DNA of 64,000 bases from Thalassoglobus sp. JC818 (GCF_040717535.1 NZ_JBFEFI010000005.1:1-64000); one strand, 5' to 3'; positions 10,901-20,399 are shown, numbered from the stretch's first letter. Notes: generated by a model not told the origin, from the sequence alone. Program-made: numbers and translations.

Positions 10901-13811
10901 ACCTGAGCCGTTGATTCCTCATCTTTCCGGGCGAGGAGTAGTTGTGCGAATCGAGCAAGTGACTCCTCCGATCAGGAACACAAACTTGGAGTCCTGGACT
11001 GAACACGAAATTCGCCTCGAATGGATGATTCAGGAATTCGCAGACAATCCGCCTCATGCCGGTATCCCAGAGGTTCTCGACACGCGGTTGACCATTCCGG
11101 GTCGTTCAGGTCTGAATGCGATTGAGCGCGATGGCCGCGTCTACGAGTTCGAAGATGAATCTTCGAGCCTCGACTTGGGAGGCGTAGGGCAATTGACGTT
11201 CGAAGGGACACTGCGAGCTGCTTCAACTTCGGATTCACCATTGCGCGCCGCGACCATGTTGACTGTTTCGCCTCAGGATTTTGATGGCCAAACAGTTTTA
11301 AGCGGTTTCGAAGACCTTTCCGATCGATTTCTCTACCTTGAGATCCCGGACGAAGTGACGATCGAACGAACGACCGGACGGGTGTTGAAAAACTCATTTC
11401 TGAGCCACGACACACAAGGGCAGGCATCCCTTGCACTCGAACTGAATCAGGACAGAACCAGCGACGATACGATTCAAATTGACTTCTCGCTGCCTGCTCC
11501 TCCGACTGGGAATGAACAACTTCTGGTTGTCCCGGAAATCGATTGGGGAGCGAATGTCGGCGAGCATCTGATCGGAGTACGACCACCAACTGGCTTCGAG
11601 ATTCAGCTGAGTGAGAATTCGACAGGCATTGAGTTTGCGCTGCCGACAGAGTTCTTGAAGCTCAACAAATTCGCTGGCGGCCCTCCATCGATCGTTCTGC
11701 TTCAACAAGCAGACGCGAAAATCTCGGTCGACTTTTTCGCAAAACAGTCTCAAACAATCGCTGAGTTTCGCGATGTCCTCACCGTTCGATCAGACAGTGC
11801 CGAATGGGAGTCATTCGCTGAGTTGACGACTTCCGGACTCCCTTCGTTTCGTCAGGAGTTCGATATCACTGGCGGGGTAGTAATCTCCTCAGTGGTCGAT
11901 GCCAGTCCTTCAGGAGATTCACCTCTCCGCTTCCATCAAGCTGGTTCGCGGCTGACGGTCTTCCTCTCCAAAGGACAACTCGGAAAGAGATCCTTGCAGC
12001 TACAGGGTACGATTCCACTCGAAGCAGCGAAGTGGGCACCAGTTCCGCAGGCGAGTTTGACCACCGGGATCAATCAGTCGCGCGACCTGACGGTAGTCGA
12101 CTACACCAACTGGAGCTTCGAAATTCGAAACGCCAGTAAGCAACTGCTGCTTGAAAACCCCATCCCCGACTTTGATCCTTCCCACCCCCGAATTATCGCA
12201 GTCAACATTCCAGAATCAGATGAGTCACCCCTTCGCTTTCAGGTGACCCCGCCGGTGGGAGAACTCTCTGCTGAATGTGCTGTCCGCATGAGGTATTCCG
12301 GGCGGTCTCTGGTTGGGATGACACACATTTTTCGAGTGCAAACCGAAACCGCAGCGACGAGTCAAGTCGTCCTGACAATTCCCAAAACGCTCGGAAGCTT
12401 TCGAATTCCGTCGGGACAGCGACGAGAGTCAGTCATCGACACCGGTGACGAGACAGAACTTTCGCTCTTATTCAACTCAAATCGACTCAACGACGCTGTG
12501 ATCACGGTCGAAACACAGTTCGCAGAGCCAATTTCATTTCCCAGGCAAAACCAGCTCGAGGAAGATGAGAGCCTGCAGATTCCGATGATTCGAGTGAATG
12601 AGCGGTCTCCCGAAAAGAAGATCCTGGTCATTCCTCAGCGTCGACAGCAGGGAATGACCATTCGATCGGGAACTCTCATCTCGCCGAAGCAGTATCCGTC
12701 ATGGCTTCCGAACAACTGGTGGTCCGCGACTGGCCCAGCAGCTGTTGTTGCGTATGAGCTCTTGAGTTCAGAAATTGTCCTCGACCCGATTCGAACGAAT
12801 CCGACAAACGAACTCGTCAGCCCCAGTTACGCGGAAACTATCGTCTGGCCGCAGGGAACTGAAGAAAGAATCCTGGCGAACTCGAGCTATTGGCTTCGCG
12901 TTGAACATCTCAAATCTCTCAAGTGGAGACTCGACGAAGGAACCATGATTGATTCGGTGACAGCTCGTGGAGGAACAGTTCTTGAGACGGAACAGTCAGA
13001 GAACAGCTTCCGCGTTACAGTCGAATCGGATCAGCCGGTGGTGATCGTCGACGTTCGATGGACAGCCAATCCAAACCCGGACGGAACATTCGCACTCCTG
13101 TCCGCCGAAAGTTCAGAGCCGTTCACTCATCTGATCGGAGTCGTTGAAACAAGTGCGGCTGTCCTCGATCCTCATTCGATCGATCGATCGAAGCGAATTG
13201 GAAAGCTAATGGCAAGATGGGATGCGTTGGTTGAACTGATCCCCGAATCACCATCAACCATTTCCATTGATCATGTTTTGATCCGTAATCTGAATGAAAC
13301 TCGGCAGGCGATTCTCCACCTGTCGGAAAGTGGAGCACTCTCCGAAGCTGACGAAGTTATTGCAGTTCAAGTTCGTGAGGAATGGGATCGGGTTCAGGAT
13401 CAACTCATCGTCACTTCGGATTTGACTGAGGAGGGAAGCGGAGCGACCTCTCAACAATGGGGAATTGAGGTTGCGAGTCCAACAGAATCGAACAACTCGA
13501 TTGATTGGTTCTCTGCGTCTGAGGGCACAACGTTTCGACTGAAACGGATCCGTTGGTGGTCCAACTCCGGAATTACGTTCGCGGCTATCTGGCTCTTTCT
13601 GGCTGCTGCCATTTTTCTGCTTGGGCTGAAATCGAACGTCATCGCGAAGGCTGGCAAGTTTCTCGATCAGAACCCAGAAATCGCTCTCGTAACCCTCGGA
13701 TTTCTGTGGGCTCTGCTGCTGACTCCCCCGATTTTCAGCCTTCTCTTCGTTCTCCCCGCTGCGGCTTTGGGAATTCGCCGGCTGATCCGAAAGTCATCGC
13801 GTACCGCTTAA
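7965..13811 (+). CDS. giant two-unit envelope protein, unknown family
   Basis: About 1948 residues from ATG 7965, which overlaps the upstream stop codon; ATG 7980 is a near alternative, and the GTG at 7878 lies inside the previous gene and is less likely. The family is unknown to me. The layout is doubled. Unit 1 has a signal segment (FCVPAFAFWLTWQLVSAVAVA), a long beta-rich region and two or three TM segments near 10315-10530. Unit 2 then restarts with a second signal-like segment (TVTVLLVMALFTSRVSFAQ, around residue 886, nt 10600-10655), another roughly 950-residue beta-rich region and C-terminal TM segments (ITFAAIWLFLAAAIFLLGL; LVTLGFLWALLLTPPIFSLL). It therefore looks like two copies of the upstream gene's architecture joined in one frame. 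Envelope location is inferred from these segments. Confidence 0.8.
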   Translation: MRSKSMVGNRRQLRFCVPAFAFWLTWQLVSAVAVAQVSELESDSFQSSQNVSAVIESAKYSARFQDTDLVDGQFEWKIARLGDRPTPVDLTSSNLAMSPENADSAAWGTTPDGRQIVLVNKSKSIISGTWSRRGDEARDVVFITCQFPEALDSQLRLELPHGFELQSSSGIVTSSEGNEDYRIWSIDLGRVTKTVLTIRRSDFTASQRPVVYTADSVYVARRAGLFVQTDLLISGIGVIPDRITLEVPRQFAIQAVTVAGGTLSFQRVPERPHLIEVDLPKSFSNDRIALRVQGLYPLLIGQMRSLPLIRTLVGRETSHKISLRVDPPLELQQLRLDGFVQTDLVSEQGTEVWKFQSFAQDKSIRSVIAMPRQSVRLSVHQLIQSDVPLPWCLIMLSLSAESGAAFEASLNLPEGLEILSVGANQPSAQVASWNVVGDLLQIDFQTPLSTTTPRKVAVFARCPGLKPNTEFTPPLLTNADGLTVEAKIDWVIPSDLDVEVSEPANWNRSTTEYVPSPETLILDIDSLPKSGQPLLTLARRNVSTDDAPKFFVRSKSDEIFPDDDLSPLSEFPAVEPFEEAYSDTERVQGDLRVVSQLVETNDSQQVQLVQHTLLRFNRPVSVDQLNLTLDSNCRISAASIDRQALTVFRDGSKVLFPQEIQQITEVELVYLVESETMSLTQQFQVPLPETAVPLNGLEWKLVTTDNFEFVQAKLPGFTSKVNSQRFFFGPLTDLWMRTVTDSEKERAYQPQSSLTTPTRTLIPNDELTFRSVKTGREVTFVAWNLGMTWNLAWTGFFLSLLIGVGGRMQSIVQVKHAAPFWIATLMIALLFFDNALSMILGAMFIGSVISSLIPLQFRPVSPNASRRPQKSKQRSRAQTVTVLLVMALFTSRVSFAQPQPTTNTNNGNLNSSTTSVGTERPSEYLLKSSHYELVQTYPNYFVDARLTVLVPDRQLETFVWLPFENVIFPRGAQCEVDGRPEPLIPHLSGRGVVVRIEQVTPPIRNTNLESWTEHEIRLEWMIQEFADNPPHAGIPEVLDTRLTIPGRSGLNAIERDGRVYEFEDESSSLDLGGVGQLTFEGTLRAASTSDSPLRAATMLTVSPQDFDGQTVLSGFEDLSDRFLYLEIPDEVTIERTTGRVLKNSFLSHDTQGQASLALELNQDRTSDDTIQIDFSLPAPPTGNEQLLVVPEIDWGANVGEHLIGVRPPTGFEIQLSENSTGIEFALPTEFLKLNKFAGGPPSIVLLQQADAKISVDFFAKQSQTIAEFRDVLTVRSDSAEWESFAELTTSGLPSFRQEFDITGGVVISSVVDASPSGDSPLRFHQAGSRLTVFLSKGQLGKRSLQLQGTIPLEAAKWAPVPQASLTTGINQSRDLTVVDYTNWSFEIRNASKQLLLENPIPDFDPSHPRIIAVNIPESDESPLRFQVTPPVGELSAECAVRMRYSGRSLVGMTHIFRVQTETAATSQVVLTIPKTLGSFRIPSGQRRESVIDTGDETELSLLFNSNRLNDAVITVETQFAEPISFPRQNQLEEDESLQIPMIRVNERSPEKKILVIPQRRQQGMTIRSGTLISPKQYPSWLPNNWWSATGPAAVVAYELLSSEIVLDPIRTNPTNELVSPSYAETIVWPQGTEERILANSSYWLRVEHLKSLKWRLDEGTMIDSVTARGGTVLETEQSENSFRVTVESDQPVVIVDVRWTANPNPDGTFALLSAESSEPFTHLIGVVETSAAVLDPHSIDRSKRIGKLMARWDALVELIPESPSTISIDHVLIRNLNETRQAILHLSESGALSEADEVIAVQVREEWDRVQDQLIVTSDLTEEGSGATSQQWGIEVASPTESNNSIDWFSASEGTTFRLKRIRWWSNSGITFAAIWLFLAAAIFLLGLKSNVIAKAGKFLDQNPEIALVTLGFLWALLLTPPIFSLLFVLPAAALGIRRLIRKSSRTA

Positions 13812-14401
13812 GCACCAAGCGAGCCCTGAGTCGCCATGCATCCCATCTGAGGACTCTACGCCTCCTCATCGATGGCTATTTTGGGCTGTCCGTACCTGTC
13901 CATCGACGAATCAAGATCAGCTGATTTCTTCACAGCGTAAGAATCTGGCGAAGCTCTGTGCTGGTGATGACTTCGCGAGCACGGAGATCTGGGTATTTGT
14001 GCAACCGTTAAGAAGTCATTGAGTTTGCAGCATTTTGTCGCTTTGAAACGGGTGCATGAACGAGCGACAACCCTCTCGTCAGCCGGCCTGATGCTTAGTC
14101 ATTAAGCGCGATTTGCAGGCAGAACGTGCTTCAATTGCTGGCATTCCAAGACATGAGATGAGCCCTGAATTGGTCGAATTCTCTCTTTTTTCATGGATTT
14201 TCATGCAGTTGCCAAACTCAATAACGGATGTGCACACAATCGGCACAGTGATTGCCTAATGACCAAATAGAGAATGTTGAGCGTTACAAATTCCGTCAGC
14301 GAGCAGTGCAGCCGCTGAACACTTTTTATCCAAATCAACTACGGGCAGGTCATCGCGCTCAAACACTGTCCACCGTTTGATGAATGTACAGATTGGGGAT
14401 C
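13812..14401. other. intergenic region upstream of amt
   Basis: About 590 bp without a credible gene; a short open frame crossing 13811-13924 has no start signal and no family resemblance. The distal half holds the sigma-54 promoter described separately. I see no tRNA or clear terminator after the preceding giant gene. Confidence 0.5.
14241..14256 (+). promoter_or_regulatory. sigma-54 (RpoN) -24/-12 promoter of amt
   Basis: The sequence CGGCACAGTGATTGCC carries the -24 GG at 14242-14243 and the -12 GC at 14254-14255, exactly 10 bp between them, within GGCAC-N5-TTGC, which is the core of the RpoN consensus. It lies about 146 bp before the amt start. RpoN/NtrC control of ammonium transporters under nitrogen limitation is well known, so the context fits. 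No clear NtrC site was identified upstream. Confidence 0.7.
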
Positions 14402-15829
14402 ATGATGAAGCGTTGGATTGCGCTCAGTCCGCTACTACTCTTGCTCGCGATGTTTGTTGTGTCAGTGCCGTCCACGAGTTGGGCTCAAGACTCCGAGGAA
14501 GAGACAGTTGCTGCGGAAGTCGAAGTAGAAGAAGCGGAAGTTGAAGAGGCAGAAGAAGAAGTTCCAATGACAGTCGATGGTCTCAAGGCTGACCTCGACT
14601 ACACGATCAACACATTGATCATGATGCTCTGTGCGGTGCTCGTCCTCTTCATGCAGGCCGGGTTCGCGATGGTCGAAGTTGGGTTAAACTCTCAAAAGAA
14701 CACCGTCAACATCCTGTTTAAGAACCTGATGGACCTGTGTATCGGCGTGATGTTGTTCTGGCTGTTCGGATTCAACCTGATGTATCCCGGAGATGACTAC
14801 GCCGGTGAATGGTTGACCAAATTCACACCGTTCGTGGCACTTCAGGAAACACCAGACTACGACTATGGCTTCAGTGCATCTGCCGACTTCCTGTTCCAGG
14901 TCGCATTTGCTGCAACCGCAGCGACAATTGTTTCAGGTGCTGTTGCTGGTCGAATGAAGTTCACTGCTTACCTCGTCTACAGTGCGATCCTGACAGGATT
15001 CATTTACCCAATCAGCGGAATGTGGAAGTGGGGTGGAGGTGCTCTTGCTGAAATGGGCTTCCAGGACTTCGCTGGTTCGGTTGTTGTGCACGCAGTCGGC
15101 GGATTTGCAGGACTCGCTGGAGCAATTGCTCTTGGACCACGTCTGGGACGTTTCGGTTCGGATGGTTCTTCGAAACCAATTCCAGGACACAACCTTGCAT
15201 TCGCTGCTCTTGGCGTCTTCATCCTGTGGGTCGGCTGGTACGGATTTAATCCTGGTTCACAGCTCACTTACTCAGGAGCATTGAACGCACAAGCCACCAC
15301 CTACATCGCACTGACCACAACACTGGCCGCTGCTGCAGGATCTCTGACTTCCATGATCCTTGCCTGGGCGATGTTCGGAAAGCCTGATCTGACGATGGCG
15401 TTGAACGGTGCACTAGCTGGCTTGGTGGGAATCACCGCAAACTGTGACCGTGTCAGCCAGATCGAATCTGTCATCATCGGTGCTGTCGCTGGTCTTCTCG
15501 TAGTCCTGGCGATCGTTGCTCTGGAGAAGTTTAAAATCGACGATCCCGTTGGTGCCTTCCCTGTTCACGGCGTCTGCGGTGTCTGGGGTGGTCTGGCGAC
15601 CGGAATCTTCGGCGACATTCCTTCTGACGACTTCCCGGACATGACTCAAGTTGGCTTCTTCATGGTCCAGCTCAAGTCGACAGCCATCATCTGTGTCTGG
15701 GCATTCGTGACAATGGCCATTGTCTTCTATGCACTCAAAGCGACTGGAAGTCTCCGAGTCACTGAAGAAGAAGAAGTGCAAGGTCTCGACATCAACGAGC
15801 ACGGAATGCACGCTTACACGACGACTTAA
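14402..15829 (+). CDS. amt: ammonium transporter (Amt family)
   Basis: An integral inner-membrane ammonium channel of about 475 residues. An N-terminal signal peptide (MMKRWIALSPLLLLLAMFVV...SWAQ) is followed by an unusual acidic linker of Glu-Val-Ala repeats, then the 11-TM Amt core. Both pore histidines are in their conserved settings: VVHAVGGFAGLAGA and HGVCGVWGGLATGIF. Start: ATG 14402 (or 14405), preceded by TTGGGGATC; the ATG at 14384 is possible but places polar residues before the signal. The gene stands alone, with no glnK/PII gene beside it. Regulation is probably by nitrogen through the sigma-54 promoter at 14241. A strong terminator follows. Confidence 0.95.
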   Translation: MMKRWIALSPLLLLLAMFVVSVPSTSWAQDSEEETVAAEVEVEEAEVEEAEEEVPMTVDGLKADLDYTINTLIMMLCAVLVLFMQAGFAMVEVGLNSQKNTVNILFKNLMDLCIGVMLFWLFGFNLMYPGDDYAGEWLTKFTPFVALQETPDYDYGFSASADFLFQVAFAATAATIVSGAVAGRMKFTAYLVYSAILTGFIYPISGMWKWGGGALAEMGFQDFAGSVVVHAVGGFAGLAGAIALGPRLGRFGSDGSSKPIPGHNLAFAALGVFILWVGWYGFNPGSQLTYSGALNAQATTYIALTTTLAAAAGSLTSMILAWAMFGKPDLTMALNGALAGLVGITANCDRVSQIESVIIGAVAGLLVVLAIVALEKFKIDDPVGAFPVHGVCGVWGGLATGIFGDIPSDDFPDMTQVGFFMVQLKSTAIICVWAFVTMAIVFYALKATGSLRVTEEEEVQGLDINEHGMHAYTTT

Positions 15830-15877
15830 TTGAACGCAGTCTCAGCAGCAAGAGGCATCACGCTGAACCCGTTTATG

Positions 15878-15920
15878 CCGCCTCTGGACATGGATTGTCC
15901 AGAGGCGGTTATTTTTATTT
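15878..15920 (+). terminator. rho-independent terminator of amt
   Basis: A perfect 13-bp stem pairs 15878-15890 (CCGCCTCTGGACA) with 15896-15908 around a 5-nt loop. The T-rich tail TTATTTTTATTT follows immediately. Confidence 0.92.
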
Positions 15921-16048
15921 CTGGCTCGCAGTATTTGCTGCCAGATAGGGAAACGCTAAGAACGAAACACACTCAGCGAAATCATTTCAGCTGAAACATC
16001 ATCTTGGCGTTCTCTGATCATGCGAATCGAGAGAACAGTACGAGTTGT

Positions 16049-16993
16049 TCAACCGAGATGGTGAACCCAGCCTCCGGGAGACAACGCTGACAATTCGTTT
16101 CCAAGCTGGATTTGGATCTGAGTTCCCGCAACACACCTTCCGAGACGAGTGACCGGGGTCCCCAGCAACTCTCCCGCTTCCTCTAACCGCTCAGCAGCTT
16201 CGGAGTCGACGGTGAAGAGAAGTTCGAAGTCTTCCCCGTCAGTCAAAGCATGTGCGAGCCGTTTCTCGAACGAGAGGCTGTCATCAACGTCTTCGTGAAT
16301 GGGAACGCGGTCCGCCTCCATGACAAATCCAACTCCGCTACGTCGGGAGATGTGCAGAAGATCGCCAGCTAATCCATCGCTCACATCAAGCATCGAAGTC
16401 GGTTGGTAAATTGCGAGAAGTTCTCTCGCTTCTGCGATGCGAGGAGTGAACGACAAGTGCCGCCCGGACTCCAAAGATCCGCCCAATCGACCGGTCACGA
16501 ACAACGCGTCGCCGACTTTCGCGCCCGACCGCAAGACGGCCCCTCCGGACTCAACTCGGCCAAACACAGTCACGCTGATCATCAAAGGCCCGTCACAGGA
16601 ATTCGTGTCTCCCCCAGCGATACTGACATTCCAGGTCTCTGCAAGTTCAAAGATCCCGGAGCACAAACGCTCAACATCCGCGCGTCTCAAGCTTTTGGGA
16701 ATCACGAGACCGAGCAATGCCGAAACGGGAACAGCTCCCATGGCAGCCATATCGCTCAGATTCACTGCGAGTGATTTACGTCCGACGAGATCGAGTGAAG
16801 TTTCCCGAAGAAAGTGTGTTCCCTCGACAAGGCAGTCGACAGCGGTGACCCACTCCCAGCCTGACTCCGGACTGAGAATCGCTGCATCATCTCCGATCCC
16901 AAGCTTCAAACCATGGGTCGATGACGACTGTTTGGCGATCCAGTCAATCAGATCAAATTCTGGCCGATTTGATGACTTGGGTTTGTCGCTCAT
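16049..16993 (-). CDS. thiL: thiamine-monophosphate kinase
   Basis: A 314-residue ThiL that phosphorylates thiamine monophosphate to thiamine pyrophosphate in the cytoplasm, the last step of cofactor synthesis. It belongs to the PurM-like ATPase fold. Visible signatures: GIGDDAAIL near the N-terminus, AVDCLVEGTHF, NLSDMAAMGA, SIAGGDTN and DVSDGLAGDLLHI. The start at ATG 16993 gives the standard N-terminus (MSDKPKSS..EFDLIDWI) with GGCGGA upstream; the longer frame to 17032 adds 13 residues without support. Its neighbour upstream is the glucose dehydrogenase on the same strand, about 100 bp away; no other thiamine genes are present. Confidence 0.95.
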   Translation of the reverse strand: MSDKPKSSNRPEFDLIDWIAKQSSSTHGLKLGIGDDAAILSPESGWEWVTAVDCLVEGTHFLRETSLDLVGRKSLAVNLSDMAAMGAVPVSALLGLVIPKSLRRADVERLCSGIFELAETWNVSIAGGDTNSCDGPLMISVTVFGRVESGGAVLRSGAKVGDALFVTGRLGGSLESGRHLSFTPRIAEARELLAIYQPTSMLDVSDGLAGDLLHISRRSGVGFVMEADRVPIHEDVDDSLSFEKRLAHALTDGEDFELLFTVDSEAAERLEEAGELLGTPVTRLGRCVAGTQIQIQLGNELSALSPGGWVHHLG

Positions 16994-17096
16994 TTTCCGC
17001 CTGCAGATCACTGAGGTCAAAGAACGCGACACTCACCGGACGACGCGCTGAGTCCTCCAGTTCAGGGATCAAGGGACTCAATCGCAGCTTGACGCT

Positions 17097-18209
17097 CTAC
17101 TCTTTCGCGCTGGCGACATTGACGTACACTTTCAACGCGGATCGATCGTTGGAGAGTTTGTCCATGATCGCTGCAGGGTCGTCGAAGCCGTCGATCGGCG
17201 TCGTCAGAATTCGCTCTGTCACTCCGGGGAACATCACCTCCGCAAGAGCGAGATCGGCGATTCCCTGATTAAAGTGGTCACGGTTTCCATTCACGCTTCC
17301 CACGAGAAGCTTGTTTCCGAGAACCCACTCAAGGTTGACCGCGTCCGAAGGATAATCGTGCAGGAGGTTCTTCCCACCGGTCACACTCGTCCAGACCAGT
17401 GCACCATTGCGAGCCAGAAATCGCATCGCATCGAAAGCAACGCGGCTACTGCCTGTTGCTTCAACGACGAGATCAGGAGATCCGACGCGTGATACGAGCT
17501 GCTCCATCGTTTCCTTCTGCGTACTCACGTATTCCGCGCCGTATCCGTTGGCGATTTCTTCCTTAAGCCCCGGATTGGGAGTTCTCGCGATCACGTAAAC
17601 TTCCAAACCTCGCAGGCGAAGCATCATCGCTGTCAACAAGCCGATCTGCCCTGCCCCTGTGACAAATGCGAGACGAGGTTTCCAGACCTGTAAGCGAGTC
17701 TGTGCCAAGTAAGCCTGTTCGATGGCTTTCGCACACACACTCACCGGCTCAGCCAAAACTCCCAGCTTTCGCAATCCCACAGGAACCTTGACGACGAACT
17801 CACAATCGTCGACGACTTTTTCAGTCATGAACCCGTGACGCAGGTTGATTCCGCGCTCGTAATATTCGTCGTGGCTTGTGATGTCGTTCCGACCGATTTT
17901 GTCGAACAAGCTCGGGCCGGGACGTCGAACGGTACACGAACAAAAATCGCCGGGCTGAACGTTTGTGACGTTCTCTCCGACTGCTTCGACAATCCCGAAA
18001 AACTCGTGGCCAATGACCAGATGGCTGTCTCCTTGCGGAGCTTGGCCATATAAGCCTTCGTTGATTTCAGCGTCGGTGGCATCGACCCCGACCTGCAGAG
18101 TTTTCATCAGCACCCCACGTCCCCCGGGAATGAGATCAAGACGTGGTTCTGGGATTTCGGTCACATGAGCGCTGTTCTCCCGACCTGGTGTGACAGCAAG
18201 AGCTTTCAT
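17097..18209 (-). CDS. zinc-dependent glucose 1-dehydrogenase, archaeal type
   Basis: A 370-residue medium-chain dehydrogenase resembling the archaeal glucose dehydrogenases (Haloferax, Sulfolobus, Thermoplasma), which oxidise D-glucose to gluconolactone with NAD(P)+. The catalytic zinc site has Asp instead of Cys ([10 protein letters not shown]43), as in the Haloferax enzyme, then GHEFFG (H68, E69). [10 protein letters not shown] is typical of this branch. The Rossmann signature is [13 protein letters not shown]. The C-terminal part ([23 protein letters not shown]) fits the glucose-dehydrogenase C-terminal domain. Start: ATG 18209, since residues before it in the longer frame are unrelated. 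No signal peptide. Substrate is inferred from family; other aldoses are possible. Confidence 0.85.
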   Translation of the reverse strand: MKALAVTPGRENSAHVTEIPEPRLDLIPGGRGVLMKTLQVGVDATDAEINEGLYGQAPQGDSHLVIGHEFFGIVEAVGENVTNVQPGDFCSCTVRRPGPSLFDKIGRNDITSHDEYYERGINLRHGFMTEKVVDDCEFVVKVPVGLRKLGVLAEPVSVCAKAIEQAYLAQTRLQVWKPRLAFVTGAGQIGLLTAMMLRLRGLEVYVIARTPNPGLKEEIANGYGAEYVSTQKETMEQLVSRVGSPDLVVEATGSSRVAFDAMRFLARNGALVWTSVTGGKNLLHDYPSDAVNLEWVLGNKLLVGSVNGNRDHFNQGIADLALAEVMFPGVTERILTTPIDGFDDPAAIMDKLSNDRSALKVYVNVASAKE

Positions 18210-18488
18210 AGATGAATAATCCGGAAATATCTGTAGTGTGTTCCGTCGTATTGAAAATGATTGAAACGCAACAGCATCGCAGTGCATGGCAGTTCGTGTC
18301 AATTGTTCGGCGAAGATTCACTCTGAATAAACCGAAACGTCTCATTGTTCAGAAGTGGGGGTTGTTCCTATAATTTGCCTTTCCACCCTCCCAGCAGAGG
18401 GTCAATACGACTGCATCCGGGAAAAGATCCGTCCGATTCCATTCCATTGGGAAATCTTCCGGGGCTGACGAACCGGACCTGCCACACT

Positions 18489-20291
18489 ATGAAACCTGAA
18501 TTTATCCGCAACTTTTCGATCATCGCGCACATCGACCACGGAAAGAGCACGCTGGCCGATCAGCTTCTTCTCAAAAGTGGAGCCATTACCGCACGCGAAT
18601 TCCATGAACAGTTGCTGGACGACCTCGATGTCGAACGGGAACGCGGAATTACAGTCAAAGCACGGGCAGTTGCAATCGACTACACCTACAAAGGCGACAC
18701 GTATCAGCTCAATTTTATTGATACGCCCGGACATGTCGACTTTCACTACGAAGTTTCTCGAAGTCTGGCTGCGTGTGAAGGTGCGCTCCTCGTCGTTGAT
18801 GCATTTCAGGGAGTCCAGGCCCAGACAGTTGCGAATGCATACGCTGCGATTGAAGCTGATCTCGAAATTATTCCGGTCGTTAACAAAATCGACTTGCCGG
18901 TCACACGTGTCGAAGAGGTGCTGGAAGAAGTCGAGAACATCATCGGTCTCGATTCGTCCGATGCCATCAAAGTCAGCGCGAAGCAGGGAATCGGCATCGA
19001 AGACTGTATCGAAGCCATCATTAAGAAAATTCCCGCTCCGAAAGGGAATCCGGATGCCCCGCTCAAAGCACTTGTCTTCGATAGTAAGTACGACCCATTC
19101 CGCGGCGTGGTGACTTATGTTCGTATCGTGGAAGGAACGCTCCGTAAAGGAGATAAGATTCGTTTCATGAAGAAGAAGTCCGTTCAGGATGCGAATGAAA
19201 TCGGACAGTTCCGCCCCAACATGACAGCCTGCCAGTCTCTCGGCCCCGGTCAAGCTGGCTACATCATTACCGGCGAAAAAGTTGTCGGCAATATCTCCGT
19301 CGGGGATACGGTCACACTGCAGGGCGAGCCAGCGACCGAAGCTCTTCCCGGGTACAAGTCACCAAAGCAGATGGTGTACTGCGGAATGTATCCAATTGAC
19401 TCGAAGGACTTCGAAAAGCTTCGAGACGAACTCGAACGCATGTCATTGAATGACGCGAGTTTTTCGTTCCTGCCGGAAACCAGTGACGCTCTCGGATTCG
19501 GGTTTCGTTGCGGGTTTCTTGGAATGCTGCATATGGAGATCATTCAACAGCGACTCGAACGCGAAGCTGATGTCGGTCTGATTCAAACTGCACCGAACGT
19601 CACGTACGAGCTCAAACTGAAGTCCGGCGAGGTTGTGAAACTTGACAATCCCGCCGATGTCCCCGATTCCGGGCAGATCGAAGAGTTTCGAGAACCAATC
19701 GCGCGAGTCACGTTCATTCTTCCAGCATCCAACATCGGAAGCGTGATGCAGCTTTGTGCTGATCGTCGAGGGGAATACAAAAACACTGAATACCTCGGAA
19801 CAGACCGGGCTCAGCTCAGCTATGAATTGCCGCTCGCGGAAATCATCTACGATATGCACGACAAGCTGAAGTCGATCACGCGCGGCTACGGAACGATGGA
19901 CTATGAAGTCATTGGTTTCCGCGACAGTGACCTCGTCAAGCTGGACATTCTTGTTAAAGGCATGCTGGTCGAAGCACTCGCACAAGTTGTTCACCGCAGC
20001 ACAGCTGAGCGACGAGGTCGTGCAACGGTGAAGAAGCTGAAAGAAGAGATCCCGAAACACCAATTCGAAGTCGCACTGCAAGCTGCAATCGGCGCACGAG
20101 TTATCGCCCGCGAGACGATTTCCGCACTTCGAAAGAACGTGACGGCCAAATGTTACGGGGGCGATATTACCCGAAAACGCAAGCTTCTTGAAAAGCAGAA
20201 AGAGGGTAAGAAGCGAATGAAACAGTTCGGACAGGTCGAAATTCCTCAGAAGGCATTCCTGTCTGTTCTCGAAGCTGGCAAGGACGGATAA
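18489..20291 (+). CDS. lepA: elongation factor 4 (LepA GTPase)
   Basis: A 600-residue translational GTPase, the normal length. It back-translocates or remodels ribosomes and is found in nearly all bacteria. The P-loop AHIDHGKST is near residues 12-20, followed by ERGITVKA (switch I), DTPGHVDF (G3), NKIDLP (G4), and the LepA-specific C-terminus rich in basic residues (CYGGDITRKRKLLEKQKEGKKRMK). Start: ATG 18489 (MKPEFIRNFSIIAHIDHG) is the family start; an open frame from 18345 adds 48 unrelated residues. Divergent from the glucose dehydrogenase gene by 279 bp. The long minus-strand open frames overlapping it are shadows. Confidence 0.98.
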   Translation: MKPEFIRNFSIIAHIDHGKSTLADQLLLKSGAITAREFHEQLLDDLDVERERGITVKARAVAIDYTYKGDTYQLNFIDTPGHVDFHYEVSRSLAACEGALLVVDAFQGVQAQTVANAYAAIEADLEIIPVVNKIDLPVTRVEEVLEEVENIIGLDSSDAIKVSAKQGIGIEDCIEAIIKKIPAPKGNPDAPLKALVFDSKYDPFRGVVTYVRIVEGTLRKGDKIRFMKKKSVQDANEIGQFRPNMTACQSLGPGQAGYIITGEKVVGNISVGDTVTLQGEPATEALPGYKSPKQMVYCGMYPIDSKDFEKLRDELERMSLNDASFSFLPETSDALGFGFRCGFLGMLHMEIIQQRLEREADVGLIQTAPNVTYELKLKSGEVVKLDNPADVPDSGQIEEFREPIARVTFILPASNIGSVMQLCADRRGEYKNTEYLGTDRAQLSYELPLAEIIYDMHDKLKSITRGYGTMDYEVIGFRDSDLVKLDILVKGMLVEALAQVVHRSTAERRGRATVKKLKEEIPKHQFEVALQAAIGARVIARETISALRKNVTAKCYGGDITRKRKLLEKQKEGKKRMKQFGQVEIPQKAFLSVLEAGKDG

Positions 20292-20399
20292 CGGACAGAG
20301 AATCGCTAAGTCTCGATCGTCGACTCGAATTCCCGTTAGAAGTCGATCGACGTGTTCAGGCTTGGCGTGATGCTCACGTGGCTGCAAGAAATTTGAATA

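Noticed and set aside
18402-20387. Two long minus-strand open frames (283 and 314 codons)
   Set aside because: Antisense to lepA, which is unmistakable; compositional shadows.
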